Shown piece by piece: positions 30,782 through 40,213 of a stretch of 60,508 nucleotides of DNA. The position numbers were made by a program, and so were the translations under genes. Within the stretch, counting starts at the first letter, position 1. Every line of letters begins with the position of its first letter. The DNA comes from a virus: positions 1 to 60,508 of the IMG/VR virus record IMGVR_UViG_3300026473_000272; one strand, written 5' to 3'. The notes beneath the pieces were generated by a model. It ran no database searches and was not told the origin of the DNA. It saw only the letters and a program-made list of their open reading frames with translations.

Positions 30782-31533
30782 AATCGATCATTCGGAGGTT
30801 GTCGAAAATGCATATCATCAAAGTTACGCAGAGCTTCCATTTTAGTTTGCTGTACATTTAACCAAGAGAATGTGTTAATGGACCATTCTTGATCAGGAAA
30901 TAGTTTACTGAGATATCCAAAATGCTGCTTAGGGCTTGGATGATAGTCTGCACTTTGATGTCCTTCTTTGCTTATAGGATGTTGTGGCCAAACACCGTTA
31001 CATTCTAAAGTTAAAATGTCAGGAAGTATAGCATCTAAGGTATCCTTATAATATTGTCTTAGCTGCGTTAGTTTATTTCTTTCTGTTGTTGTCTTGGCCT
31101 CTATCGTCAACGGAGACATGTTTAACATATAGTAATCGATTCCCAGATTATCTAAAAGATTTTTACTGAGTGTTATCATATTGATATCACGTAACAAATA
31201 ACCGAAATCATCTGAAAACTTCATCACAAACTGTTCATCGTAATAGTTTTGTGTATAGATATTTCCGGGGGTAAGCCATGTACCATTAATATACCTATCT
31301 TCTCTAGATACTGAACTCCACATTACCATTACGAGATCGTCTTTGTTAAACTTATGTCTCTGATGTGCTTCTGTAAGCTGGCAAGCTATAAAAAGATTAC
31401 CGCCACCGCTCTGTGCATAGTTTCTGTATTCAGGTATCTCTCTTCCTATAATGTCTGCCCAAGTCGGCCAGCCATAAGCAGTCATACTACATCCAAAAGC
31501 AAAAAATCTCTTATACTTTTTAAAATCAATCAT
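30778..31533 (-). CDS. SGNH/GDSL-like hydrolase or acyltransferase
   Basis: 251 residues. FFAFGCSMTAYGWPTW (10-25) provides block I with S16; YAQSGGGNLFIA (39-50) gives the block III Gly-Asn; SADYHPSPKQHFGYL (194-208) gives the block V Asp-His. SGNH enzymes deacylate or acylate sugars and lipids. Placed between two FxSEK glycosyltransferase-like genes it may modify the glycan. A CATAAATA octamer lies upstream at 31552-31559. Confidence 0.75.
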   Translation of the reverse strand: MIDFKKYKRFFAFGCSMTAYGWPTWADIIGREIPEYRNYAQSGGGNLFIACQLTEAHQRHKFNKDDLVMVMWSSVSREDRYINGTWLTPGNIYTQNYYDEQFVMKFSDDFGYLLRDINMITLSKNLLDNLGIDYYMLNMSPLTIEAKTTTERNKLTQLRQYYKDTLDAILPDILTLECNGVWPQHPISKEGHQSADYHPSPKQHFGYLSKLFPDQEWSINTFSWLNVQQTKMEALRNFDDMHFRQPPNDRL

Positions 31534-32797
31534 TAAAATATTTTCCTGCGATATTTATGGTATCTACTAGATCTTCATGATAGAAATCTCTGCTGGCAGA
31601 AAGTTTAAGATTATGTTCTATAATAGGCATAGAATCGATAATGCGTCTTATTTTTTCTTCTCTAGGTAATGATATCCAATCTTGCAACACTTGGTGTGTA
31701 GCATAAAATCTTTCTGTATGATCTTCAATATCATTATATGAGGGATCGATACCATTGAAATGTATATTAAAACCAAGCTCCTCGAGAGCTCGAAGAGTTC
31801 CTGCAGCAGCAAGTACAATCATCGGATGACCGTACGCCAAAGCCTTATATACTTTTTCTGTAAGAAACACAACATCTTCGTCAAACTTAGTTTCTGTAAT
31901 AAAACTCATGAGACTATTTTTAAAAATGTCAGGGTTCACAGAGTTTGCGGCATTGTTTACAGACCAATCACCATCAACAAATATAGGATAGTTCTTTGAT
32001 AATACCCTTTCAAAGGATTTCAAGTCTACAGAATCACCTAATATTTTAAGAGGTTGGTGTTCTTTAAATTTTATCTCATTGGCACTAACTATGCCGCTTG
32101 ACAGCATTCCGGACACTGCTAAATGATATAGATGCGCACTGCGATGATGTTTATATGTTCTGTTAAGACTATTGTAATCTTTAGCCAATGGGTTATGTAT
32201 TGACTCGTATACTATTGGAACCGCAGGAGGTTGATGACCTCTATCTATGAAAATCCTACTGAAATGATTTGAATATTTTACATCAAATATTTTCGGAAGC
32301 CCCGTGTCTATCAACCATGATTCATATTGTTGTTCAATCTTTTTATTTCCCTGTATTATCATTACAGAACCTGCAGGCAAACCTTGTTTTTTCATAGCCT
32401 TGTAGGTAGAGAGAAATCCATCTTTTTTTGCAAAAAATGACCCGTCGTTAACAAACATGGATCCGCCTTCTCTATCTGCTGATATGATTATCTTAATCTG
32501 TTTTGTTCTAGCTAAATCTAAAATATTTTGTGGCAGGCATCTCAGGACATGTTTCTTTGGAACATCCGGGCCTTGAGCCATACCTGCCCACCAAACTGGA
32601 TCACCGTTGACTTCTATAAAATACAGTCCGGGTTCTCTGATATGATTGATACCGAAATATGGTATCCTAAGATTTCCCAGTTCTGTTTTAAGTCTAGATC
32701 CAGGTGATGTCAACCAAAAATCGTTATCGCCGTTCTTTGAAAGGCTAACACAGTTAGGACTTGTAGGATGAAAGACATCGTCAAAATATATTTTCAT
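31526..32797 (-). CDS. Glycosyltransferase-like protein with FxTEK motif
   Basis: 423 residues from ATG 32797; an in-frame GTG at 32806 would add three residues. The C-terminal block VVFLTEKVYKALAYGHPMIVLA ... LEELGFNIHF is the third copy of the motif in this window. Middle segments such as KHVLRCLPQNILDLARTKQIKIIISADREGG suggest a Rossmann half. Likely sugar transferase of unknown donor. The downstream SGNH gene starts within its last codons and the upstream radical SAM gene overlaps it by 17 bp. Confidence 0.55.
   Translation of the reverse strand: MKIYFDDVFHPTSPNCVSLSKNGDNDFWLTSPGSRLKTELGNLRIPYFGINHIREPGLYFIEVNGDPVWWAGMAQGPDVPKKHVLRCLPQNILDLARTKQIKIIISADREGGSMFVNDGSFFAKKDGFLSTYKAMKKQGLPAGSVMIIQGNKKIEQQYESWLIDTGLPKIFDVKYSNHFSRIFIDRGHQPPAVPIVYESIHNPLAKDYNSLNRTYKHHRSAHLYHLAVSGMLSSGIVSANEIKFKEHQPLKILGDSVDLKSFERVLSKNYPIFVDGDWSVNNAANSVNPDIFKNSLMSFITETKFDEDVVFLTEKVYKALAYGHPMIVLAAAGTLRALEELGFNIHFNGIDPSYNDIEDHTERFYATHQVLQDWISLPREEKIRRIIDSMPIIEHNLKLSASRDFYHEDLVDTINIAGKYFND
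31552..31559 (-). promoter_or_regulatory. Late promoter-like octamer CATAAATA
   Basis: Read leftward it is one base from TATAAATA. The predicted start near 31546 leaves 13 bp containing AGGAAA before the ATG of the SGNH gene at 31533. It lies inside the end of the upstream gene. Confidence 0.4.
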
Positions 32798-33971
32798 AGA
32801 ATCCACTTAACTCAGGAAATGTTTCTACAAACTTCCTATTCCTAATGGAATCATAGTAATCTGTATGATGCTTAAACTGTTTCTGTAGATCAACATTTAC
32901 CACAGAAGATTTTAAGTGTCTAATAACATTTTCTATCTGAGACTTTATATGCCCATTATACTGTCTATCTGAAAGTTTTTCAATAGCCAGCATCCTAGTT
33001 TTATCATCAAAAATGCTGAAACTATAGAAATCTGGATTGATCAAAGAATAAAAGCTGGCTGTGGTTTTTGAATCTACAAGTTTATTTTGAAATAGGTAAT
33101 CAATAAACTCCGGTAATGTCAATACATTAAAAATAGAAACTACTGATGCTATACCAAAATAAATGTGAGGACATTCAGATTTGACTGTTAAAATATTTTC
33201 TTCTATCTTCTTCCAGTCTGTTCCTTCCCTAATATATTCTGCTCTATCACTCCAGCTGTCTAAGCTAACATTGAGATGTACATTAGAAAACTTCTTCCAC
33301 ATTTCTAACACTGATTTATTTTTAAAATGCAATGAACTTAGATTTGTGTTGTATCTTATTTTTATGTCAGTATTATTTGTTTCAATGAGATACTCTAGCA
33401 TATCATAATGCTTATCCATCAACAAAGGTTCGCCACCTGCAAAATATATTTCCTTAACTCCGGTTATATGAGGTTTAAGTTCTTCATAAAGTTTATCGTT
33501 GTTATCTCCTCCGGCAAAGATATAAACTGGTTTTTTGTTTCCATTCTTGTTATCTTCTGTGGCCCAACTAGAACTATAGGTGCTAGAACAGCTTCTGCAT
33601 TTAAAGTTGCAGATATTACTCCACCGTATATCCAAATATTTTAAATCCATTTCGTCAAGAGATCCGTCTACATTAGTCTTATTAACCAACGGTATGTATT
33701 CTGCATAATCTCTATTGACTGATTGTCTAAAACTATTAACTCCTGAATCTTCTGCATGATAACAAGACTGACACTCGTCACATCTTTTACCAGATAGCAT
33801 ATTCAACCGCATGGTTCGATATTTTTCACTATTCCAAACATTCAGAATAGATTCTTTTTGCACATTGCCTAAAGGCTTTCTATGATTACCGATGCAGCAA
33901 GGCAAAACGTTTCCATCAGGGTTGGCATAAAAATGTATCCACGGCAATATGCAGAATGTATTAGAGGTCAT
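32781..33971 (-). CDS. Radical SAM protein with N-terminal twitch/SPASM-like cysteines
   Basis: 396 residues. The N-terminus FCILPWIHFYANPDGNVLPCC (6-26) and CDECQSC (64-70) form a twitch/SPASM-like auxiliary cluster region placed before the core; the core motif is NICNFKCRSCSS with C121, C125 and C128, and IYFAGGEPLLM binds SAM. SPASM/twitch enzymes often modify peptides or sugars. The order of domains matches a family I recall from marine phages and bacteria. Overlaps both neighbours. Confidence 0.85.
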   Translation of the reverse strand: MTSNTFCILPWIHFYANPDGNVLPCCIGNHRKPLGNVQKESILNVWNSEKYRTMRLNMLSGKRCDECQSCYHAEDSGVNSFRQSVNRDYAEYIPLVNKTNVDGSLDEMDLKYLDIRWSNICNFKCRSCSSTYSSSWATEDNKNGNKKPVYIFAGGDNNDKLYEELKPHITGVKEIYFAGGEPLLMDKHYDMLEYLIETNNTDIKIRYNTNLSSLHFKNKSVLEMWKKFSNVHLNVSLDSWSDRAEYIREGTDWKKIEENILTVKSECPHIYFGIASVVSIFNVLTLPEFIDYLFQNKLVDSKTTASFYSLINPDFYSFSIFDDKTRMLAIEKLSDRQYNGHIKSQIENVIRHLKSSVVNVDLQKQFKHHTDYYDSIRNRKFVETFPELSGFYENIF

Positions 33972-34908
33972 TTATCCACTCCGCTTTGCGTAAAATATAT
34001 TGAGACCACATTAAATGCGCATACTCATTAGGATGATGTGAATGTAAAAAGTTTCCGTGAATAAAATTATTAGATTTTTCTATTAGATCAACTTCTCTCT
34101 TTATATAAGGAAGCTCAAACTTAATGAACTTATACAAAGATGATTTCATAATATCGTCTAACCATCCTATAGAATAAAATGACGGAGAAAAAATTCGATT
34201 TCCTAATATCTTAGATGAATACTCTATCCAAGTAGTATCAATAATCTTAAACTTATTATTCTTGAAGGTCGTGTTTATCCTACAGAAGTTTTTCCAAAGA
34301 ACGGCATCGATATATACATTCTTATATTTTGACAATATATCATTGTATTGAGTAAAAAATATTTCATCATATTTTTCTAACCAACACTCAAAAGTCATGG
34401 TCTTATCTGATTTCATTAAGTATTTTAAAGGATGATCGGTTTGCTGAACTTTATTATTGATGGCGTTTTCTCTAGAGGGCTCAGTCATCTGCATAGAAAC
34501 ATATATCTTAGAATAACCGAGCGTAGTTACATAATCCATGACCCTTTCTAGCTCAGAAAACATATAAAAGTTGCAGTTGCCCGGAACCGCATATTGATAA
34601 AGATCACAGTTAAGAGCGATGGCCATCCTAGGACCATAACAGTATTTTAGTTGAGCAGGAAGATTATATCTTTCTATACCTGTGGCAATTCCTTTCAATG
34701 TTTCACCATAGGTCCAACTTTCACCTATTACAACCAACAGTTCGGTTTTATTTCTTTTAATAAAAAACTCTGTATTTTTAGCAGGCTTTTCGACCCAGTC
34801 AGGTTTTAAATTTTCATCATTATAGATGATAGAATCAACCCCATCTAATATATCGCAGTCACTTTTAAAAGATAGGTCGTCATGTATGTATTTTTTTCTA
34901 AGCTGCAC
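33961..34908 (-). CDS. SGNH-like hydrolase, second copy
   Basis: 315 residues, GTG start at 34908 with GGAG seven bases upstream. LLVVIGESWTYGETL (57-71) gives the block I Ser64, YAVPGNCNFYM (106-116) the block III Asn, and HSHHPNEYAHLMW (289-301) the block V histidine. It is unlike the 251-residue SGNH copy in sequence but placed in the same way between two radical SAM genes. Probably acts on an acylated sugar; uncertain. Confidence 0.65.
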   Translation of the reverse strand: MQLRKKYIHDDLSFKSDCDILDGVDSIIYNDENLKPDWVEKPAKNTEFFIKRNKTELLVVIGESWTYGETLKGIATGIERYNLPAQLKYCYGPRMAIALNCDLYQYAVPGNCNFYMFSELERVMDYVTTLGYSKIYVSMQMTEPSRENAINNKVQQTDHPLKYLMKSDKTMTFECWLEKYDEIFFTQYNDILSKYKNVYIDAVLWKNFCRINTTFKNNKFKIIDTTWIEYSSKILGNRIFSPSFYSIGWLDDIMKSSLYKFIKFELPYIKREVDLIEKSNNFIHGNFLHSHHPNEYAHLMWSQYILRKAEWINDL

Positions 34909-36265
34909 TACATAACTCCATAAAATCTATAAGCAAAGGAAATGTAGATCTAAAATCTGTTCCTCTGCGCAGATCGTATTCTTTAAACCAGTTGTAAAAG
35001 TCTCTACGACCTTCGTTAATTTTTTCTTCGCTATATTTTGCAGTTTCCATGTAATGGACCACACGCTTAAACTTTTCTAGTTCATAATCGCTAAACTTAG
35101 TACGATCATTATTATCTAGATTATTTTCGATAAACTTTAAATGATTGTACATAAAAGGCATAAACTGATCTTTGGGCAATATATTCATGTCATATTGTAA
35201 AGGTTCTTTTAAGAACGGTGTATCAAATCTAACACGTTGCCATTTATTTTGATCTGTTCCATTATACTTAATGCGCCATTCAATGATCTTTTCTAACAAC
35301 GATTGAAAGTTTGTAACTGTTAGTATGTTAAAAGTTATCATGAAAGTGATAGGCAAAGAAGTTCTAGTTAGATATTCATTTAGATTTCTTTCCCAAACAG
35401 TTAGATCTAGACCAGTACGTATATATTCGGCCTGAGGTCCCCATGTATCAATGCTTGTGAATATTTTAAAATCTTTGATTTTTTTATTTTCAACTAGGTT
35501 GTTAACTTTTTCTATTAAACGATCTATCAAAATAGGTTTGACACCAAAGTTGGTGTTGATGTTTAGTTCCAGATTAGGCAAAGGATTTTTTTCAAGATCC
35601 TCTAACAACCTCCATGTACTCTGCTGTATTAGAGGTTCGCCGCCTGTGATACGCAAGATAGTTAATGTCTTGCGTACTTCGGGCCACCAACGCCACCATG
35701 CTTCCACATAAGGATTATCCTCTTCTTCATAGATCTTAAACCAATCAATGTCATTTCTATGATTCTTTACCATAGTATAAGGACCGTGATCTTTGATCTC
35801 TTTATAATAACTACTACTGTGTTTAGGATGGCAATACCCGCATTTAAAGTTACATTCGTTGCCAAATGATATTTCAATATACTGTGGATTTATATTTTGA
35901 TCCCAATCCCCGTCCTTGATTTGTGCAAATCTTTCGGGCGTGTAGATAGTAGAGTTTCGTTCTTTACGATCACTAATATAGTCCTCGCCCATTGCTTCGA
36001 TATTCCAGCAATAGTTACAACCGCTAGGTTTTCCTCCATTGAGCATTTCAAGACGTTCATGTTTCTTTTGATTTGTGTTATGCAGAGCACCTGGATCTAT
36101 AATGATTTCTTCTAAAGAGATCTTGTGTGGCGGCGGATGATAACAACTATGGGTTTCTCCGGTCTGCAAATAGATAGTGGTATGGTGCCATTTAGCTAGA
36201 CAAAAGGTAGGCGATATTTCATTCATTATAGGAATGAATTTTTTAATCCTCGATATGTCGTTCAT
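34898..36265 (-). CDS. Radical SAM protein, second twitch type
   Basis: 455 residues. N-terminal TFCLAKWHHTTIYLQTGETHSCYHPP (20-45) and SGCNYCWNIE (81-90) hold the auxiliary cysteines; the core cluster motif is NECNFKCGYCHP with C138, C142 and C145, and ILRITGGEPLIQ is the SAM motif. It is a paralogous relative of the enzyme at 32781-33971, with the same domain order but about 60 residues longer. Its stop region overlaps the SGNH gene by 11 bp. Confidence 0.85.
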   Translation of the reverse strand: MNDISRIKKFIPIMNEISPTFCLAKWHHTTIYLQTGETHSCYHPPPHKISLEEIIIDPGALHNTNQKKHERLEMLNGGKPSGCNYCWNIEAMGEDYISDRKERNSTIYTPERFAQIKDGDWDQNINPQYIEISFGNECNFKCGYCHPKHSSSYYKEIKDHGPYTMVKNHRNDIDWFKIYEEEDNPYVEAWWRWWPEVRKTLTILRITGGEPLIQQSTWRLLEDLEKNPLPNLELNINTNFGVKPILIDRLIEKVNNLVENKKIKDFKIFTSIDTWGPQAEYIRTGLDLTVWERNLNEYLTRTSLPITFMITFNILTVTNFQSLLEKIIEWRIKYNGTDQNKWQRVRFDTPFLKEPLQYDMNILPKDQFMPFMYNHLKFIENNLDNNDRTKFSDYELEKFKRVVHYMETAKYSEEKINEGRRDFYNWFKEYDLRRGTDFRSTFPLLIDFMELCSAA

Positions 36266-37856
36266 TGAACTTTTCCTCTAGCCATGCAAAATCATTTATC
36301 TTTTTAAGAGCTTCTATATTATTTCTATTTTCATAACCATAGTCTCGGCCTTGTCTAGCACCGTCTAAAGCATATTTGTCTATGGTTTCTGTGCACCATA
36401 CATCTAATCTCTGTTGTGTTTCTTCGTCAACTTGTCCTGTAATAATCCTGCTCGATAACTTAGAACATTCTCTAAATGCCGATTTCCAACTATTGAATGG
36501 ATCTGTATTAAACTTGTTGATGTTTGATACTTCTGGCATGGCTCTAAACCTACCAGAAATACTAGTGGTCATATCTGGATTGTCAACCTTCATATCTAGT
36601 GTTAACTTCGTCGGGAGGAGTTTGACACCACCGTTTCCGTATTCAAGACCGTTGACTTCGTTACGACTACGCCATACAAAAACAATATCTTGATCTACTT
36701 TTAAGGGTCGATGATCAAAGTTAAAAGATTCTAATACCTCTGCATCAGCATCAACTACCCAAAACATAGGTGTAGAAACCTGCTTCGCAGCTTCTATGTG
36801 TGCGTTGTGTATCCCTTTAACACCGTCAATACGTTTTATATCTCTCTTAACTTTTTCCTGCAGCTTCTGATAATGTTTATCGGCATACGGTTCGTGATAT
36901 GAGATAAAAACTATATCAAAGTCTTTAGGTTGACTGGCAACTATGTCTACTTCTTTCTTTGTATGAAAGAATCGTTTTTCAATCTCTCGACGTGCATACA
37001 CATTCCTTTTAGGAAACAAACATATTCCATCAAAGTTATTTCCGTTTTTGAAAATATGTACTATCGTTTGATTATACTTGGGTACCTGATAGCTAAAATC
37101 AAAGTCGTTAGGTTTGACATCATTCCATACAGCATAAAACATGTCTGTCTCAGAAGTTTTTAATGCATTCTGATAATCTTCGTAACTTGAAATATTAAAA
37201 ACTTCAAAAGACCTCGGAGTGCTGGCTAAGATGTCTACTTCTTTTTTATTTGTGAAAAATCTATTATCAAACTCACGCTTGGTTATCTTTTCATTCCTAG
37301 AAAATAAACATATGCCGTCATAATACTCTCCGTTCTTAAAAACATGAGTAATGTTTCTGTGAAAGCTATCGTAAGCAGGAACATAATAATCAAAATCAAA
37401 ATCTACATCGATGTCATTCCAAACCGCCCAAAACATTTCAAGATTTGAATGTTCGACAGCATACAGATAATCATCGTATGACTTAATATAGAAAACTTCA
37501 AAAGGAATAGGATTACTGGCCACAATATCTATTTCTTTTTTATTCATAAAGAATCTGTTTTTAAACTCTCTATTAGAAATGGATATTGTTTTGTTTATAA
37601 GACATATACCATCATAGGTATTTTTATTTTTAAAAACATGGGTGTATTCTTCATCCCATTTTGTTGCTCGATAACTGTTCAGATTAAAATCAGAAAGTAT
37701 AAGATCATCCCATATTAACCAAAACATCTTAGTAAAAGATTTTTTCTGTATCTGATCTATAGACATATTTTTGTCAAGGCGTTGAGCATTAGGATATCTC
37801 CTCTTTAGAGTTTCCCATTGTTCACCCAGACCACCAAAGAAAAATATATCATACAT
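36243..37856 (-). CDS. GT-A glycosyltransferase with three degenerate repeats of its own N-terminal half
   Basis: 537 residues. Residues about 313-537 are a GT-A domain collinear with the next gene upstream (37849-38760): DFDIVFISYHEPYADKHY, AHIEAA, FWVVDADAEV (DAD at 369-371), RSRNEVNGLEYGNGGVKL. Residues 44-312 are three tandem units of 97-98 residues (starts 44, 141, 239) with MFW.VW[ND]D, T/VHVFKNG..YDGICL and RFF..KKE[IV]DI.AS. Each aligns with the first half of the GT-A domain, but the DAD metal motif is replaced by WDD/WND. These repeats may be binding modules or degenerate duplicates. The DxD domain at the end appears active. Confidence 0.75.
   Translation of the reverse strand: MYDIFFFGGLGEQWETLKRRYPNAQRLDKNMSIDQIQKKSFTKMFWLIWDDLILSDFNLNSYRATKWDEEYTHVFKNKNTYDGICLINKTISISNREFKNRFFMNKKEIDIVASNPIPFEVFYIKSYDDYLYAVEHSNLEMFWAVWNDIDVDFDFDYYVPAYDSFHRNITHVFKNGEYYDGICLFSRNEKITKREFDNRFFTNKKEVDILASTPRSFEVFNISSYEDYQNALKTSETDMFYAVWNDVKPNDFDFSYQVPKYNQTIVHIFKNGNNFDGICLFPKRNVYARREIEKRFFHTKKEVDIVASQPKDFDIVFISYHEPYADKHYQKLQEKVKRDIKRIDGVKGIHNAHIEAAKQVSTPMFWVVDADAEVLESFNFDHRPLKVDQDIVFVWRSRNEVNGLEYGNGGVKLLPTKLTLDMKVDNPDMTTSISGRFRAMPEVSNINKFNTDPFNSWKSAFRECSKLSSRIITGQVDEETQQRLDVWCTETIDKYALDGARQGRDYGYENRNNIEALKKINDFAWLEEKFNERHIED
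36921..37727 (-). repeat. Three tandem ~97-residue coding repeats
   Basis: Encodes residues 44-312 of the 537-residue glycosyltransferase. Unit starts at codons 44, 141 and 239, each opening MFW or MFY followed by A/L-[VI]-W-[ND]-D and ending before KK[EV]-type linkers. Confidence 0.75.
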
Positions 37857-38760
37857 TTTCGTTCATCTGATAATATGTTAGACCCAGATTAATAGTTTCG
37901 TCATATAGATCTAGCGTATATTTGCTCTGCGCCGCATCAAGCCAAGGCCAATCGAGACCAAGTTCATGCTTGATTTGTTCTCCTAAATCTTTGATAGCTT
38001 CTACGAGACCTTCACCATTTACTTCTTCATATGGTCGGCCATACTGATTCCATATTCCTCTTAGTATTTCAAAATCTCTAACATCTACATAGTTCCACTG
38101 AGTGCAGTTGGTCATCCATGTTCCCAATCTAGCTCCATAGACTGCATAGATACCATTTTCTTCATGTGCTCCTACGGTTGACCACATACGGAGTCTATGT
38201 ATGTTATGCCACCATATCTGCTGCTTGATTTCCTGTGGAGGAACTTTTACTCCATCGAGCAAGGTCATCTTGACACCTTCACGAAATCCTGCTCGCCAGG
38301 CTTGAAAAGGTGAACCTGTAATAACGCTTTCAGAATACACTCTAGGAAAATTACGATATCCATCTTCCCAACAAAAATCTACCTGTGCTCGTTCGCTTTC
38401 TGCGTTTTCATGAGTACGCATGTTTAGAACAAAATCTTTACGCCAGATTTTTAAACCACCATTGCCATATCGTAGTCCATTGATAGAGTTCCTTCCGCAC
38501 CAGCCGTAGACCTGTATCTTAGGATCATCCATCTTAAGATCGAGATTGAAGAAGTCAGGATTTACGATGTTATCTGCATCTACAGTTATAAACCAATCAG
38601 TTTCTGATAACTCTGCTGCGGCTTTATGTGCATGATCACTGCCTTTCACACCATGTATTCTTTTTGCCCAGGGCACTTTATTACACAAATCTGCATAATG
38701 AAGATCTGCATTCGGTTCGTCATAACTTAGAAACACTACGTCAAACTCAATGACTTTCAT
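37849..38760 (-). CDS. GT-A fold glycosyltransferase
   Basis: 303 residues. FDVVFLSYDEPNADLHY (6-22) starts the nucleotide-binding half; WFITVDADNIVNPDFF carries the DAD metal motif near residue 58; NSINGLRYGNGGLKIW and ITGSPFQAWRAGFREG are shared with the GT-A domain of the next gene. It has none of the repeats. It is the first gene of the leftward sugar transcript after a 71-bp gap. Donor and acceptor unknown. Confidence 0.75.
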   Translation of the reverse strand: MKVIEFDVVFLSYDEPNADLHYADLCNKVPWAKRIHGVKGSDHAHKAAAELSETDWFITVDADNIVNPDFFNLDLKMDDPKIQVYGWCGRNSINGLRYGNGGLKIWRKDFVLNMRTHENAESERAQVDFCWEDGYRNFPRVYSESVITGSPFQAWRAGFREGVKMTLLDGVKVPPQEIKQQIWWHNIHRLRMWSTVGAHEENGIYAVYGARLGTWMTNCTQWNYVDVRDFEILRGIWNQYGRPYEEVNGEGLVEAIKDLGEQIKHELGLDWPWLDAAQSKYTLDLYDETINLGLTYYQMNENV

Positions 38761-38831
38761 AATATCTCCAATACATAACTCTTAAATATTCTTCTAGTAT
38801 ACACACTGAACTTTTCAGGAAGATTAATATT
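38761..38831. other. Intergenic gap in the leftward sugar block
   Basis: 71 bp between the GT-A gene and the 184-residue protein. Read leftward it has TATACT near 38797-38802 with no good -35 at 17 bp, no TATAAATA, and GGAG near the ATG at 38760. I see no confident promoter or terminator. Confidence 0.4.
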
Positions 38832-39386
38832 TTAAAATATCTTTGCCTGACCTACTAGTTCATCTAATCTCACAGACAGCATCTTGATTAATACATTAGG
38901 ATCGTTATAATCAGTCAATAAGAAATTCATCAATGTGTCTCCGCCCCAATGTACTGAACGCTTTGGTCGTGGTTGGAACTCTTCAGCCTGTATATACGTT
39001 CCATTTAAATCTTCAGTCAACTCAATCTTTAATGTTTTAGAAGTAGTATCATAGGTAATATAGATATCGGGTATTTCTACACCAGACCATCTTTTATCTA
39101 TTACTCTATGGACAACATCGTCTATCTTGAAAACAGATTTCATTTCTGTTATTTCAAGACTATCACCCATCGGATCAACAAAACAAGAATGTATGCTAAT
39201 AGTACCCTTTAAGATTAACTCAGCGATTTCTGTGTCAACAAATACTTTAAACTTCTCATCTGGAAATGCAGACTTAGGCCCAACGCTGATAACTTTGCCA
39301 GTATCCTTGTCATAGACTGCGACATATCTTACTTCAGGAACTTCGTATTCTGAAAGCCATTTATCAAAATCGATCATTTCTTCCAT
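38832..39386 (-). CDS. Conserved phage protein, unknown (184 aa)
   Basis: 184 residues from ATG 39386, which has GAGG six bases upstream; M4 (39377) is possible. MIDFDKWLSEYEVPEVRYVAVYDKDTGKVISVGP begins a beta-rich acidic protein (IHSCFVDPMGDSLEITEMKSVFK, VEIPDIYITYDTTSKTLKIEL). It might be a structural or chaperone protein, since similar ones occur near fibre genes in T4-like marine phages. Followed by a 71-bp gap to the GT-A gene. Confidence 0.6.
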   Translation of the reverse strand: MEEMIDFDKWLSEYEVPEVRYVAVYDKDTGKVISVGPKSAFPDEKFKVFVDTEIAELILKGTISIHSCFVDPMGDSLEITEMKSVFKIDDVVHRVIDKRWSGVEIPDIYITYDTTSKTLKIELTEDLNGTYIQAEEFQPRPKRSVHWGGDTLMNFLLTDYNDPNVLIKMLSVRLDELVGQAKIF

Positions 39387-40213
39387 GCTATTTCCTCAAG
39401 TATATTGATAAGCTCAGGAGTAATAGTATCCTTTTCAACATAGTGAACTATATCGTGCTGTTGATAGTTTCCTATTTTTAACTGTCCTTTTCTATTAAGA
39501 TAAAACCCTACATGGTCTGTTACTGTGTCAGCAGGCCAAGGCCAGTTTTGTACCATCGGTTTCATATGCACTACTCTAGGAAACTCTAGGTCATAGGCGA
39601 TCTCATCCGCAATATCTAGTATCTTAGCTGCCAATGAGAAAGCTTCATCTGTTCCTAAAACTTTAGGTTTTAGTTTTGATAGATATACATTTGAAAATTG
39701 TAAAGGATTTTTTATGATATGTCTACCTAAAGAAAAGAATTCTTTAGCCATCTCACTATCACGTTTAAAAAAAGTATAAAAGCTATAAAGATTTGGCAGT
39801 TCGTTTTTTGTAAAAGTTCTTCTATACTCATCAGAAGTTATTTTTTCACCTCTATAAGTAAACCCTTTATTGGCTACATATAACTCAGTGTTTTCTAAAA
39901 AATAATCAATCCAATGACTGTAATCTCTTAAAAATAACATATCAGCGTCTAGACAAACCGTTGCGTCAAAAGGACTTAATCGATCCATCCAAGAACGCCC
40001 ATCCCAAAATGTTTCTTCATTCCATTCAATAATATGATCAAAAACCCATTTAGATTCGAATCTATCGAGATACATCTTGTCATCGATCACCAGTGCTACT
40101 TTATCATACCCTTCTTTTTGAGTGTTCTTTATACTCAGGGCAAGAGCATATGCCATCTGAGAATAATCTGCTTTATCTGACGTTGACACGATTATAAGAT
40201 AACCAAAGTTCAT
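39374..40213 (-). CDS. GT8-like glycosyltransferase
   Basis: 279 residues. It begins with MNFGYLIIVSTSDKADYSQMAYALALSIK, the start typical of GT8 enzymes, and has DATVCLDADMLFLRDY with the DxD metal motif near residues 87-89, plus a histidine in VVHMKPMVQNWPW. It probably uses a UDP sugar. The next gene is a relative. Overlaps its neighbours by 13 and 4 bp. Confidence 0.72.
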   Translation of the reverse strand: MNFGYLIIVSTSDKADYSQMAYALALSIKNTQKEGYDKVALVIDDKMYLDRFESKWVFDHIIEWNEETFWDGRSWMDRLSPFDATVCLDADMLFLRDYSHWIDYFLENTELYVANKGFTYRGEKITSDEYRRTFTKNELPNLYSFYTFFKRDSEMAKEFFSLGRHIIKNPLQFSNVYLSKLKPKVLGTDEAFSLAAKILDIADEIAYDLEFPRVVHMKPMVQNWPWPADTVTDHVGFYLNRKGQLKIGNYQQHDIVHYVEKDTITPELINILEEIAWKK

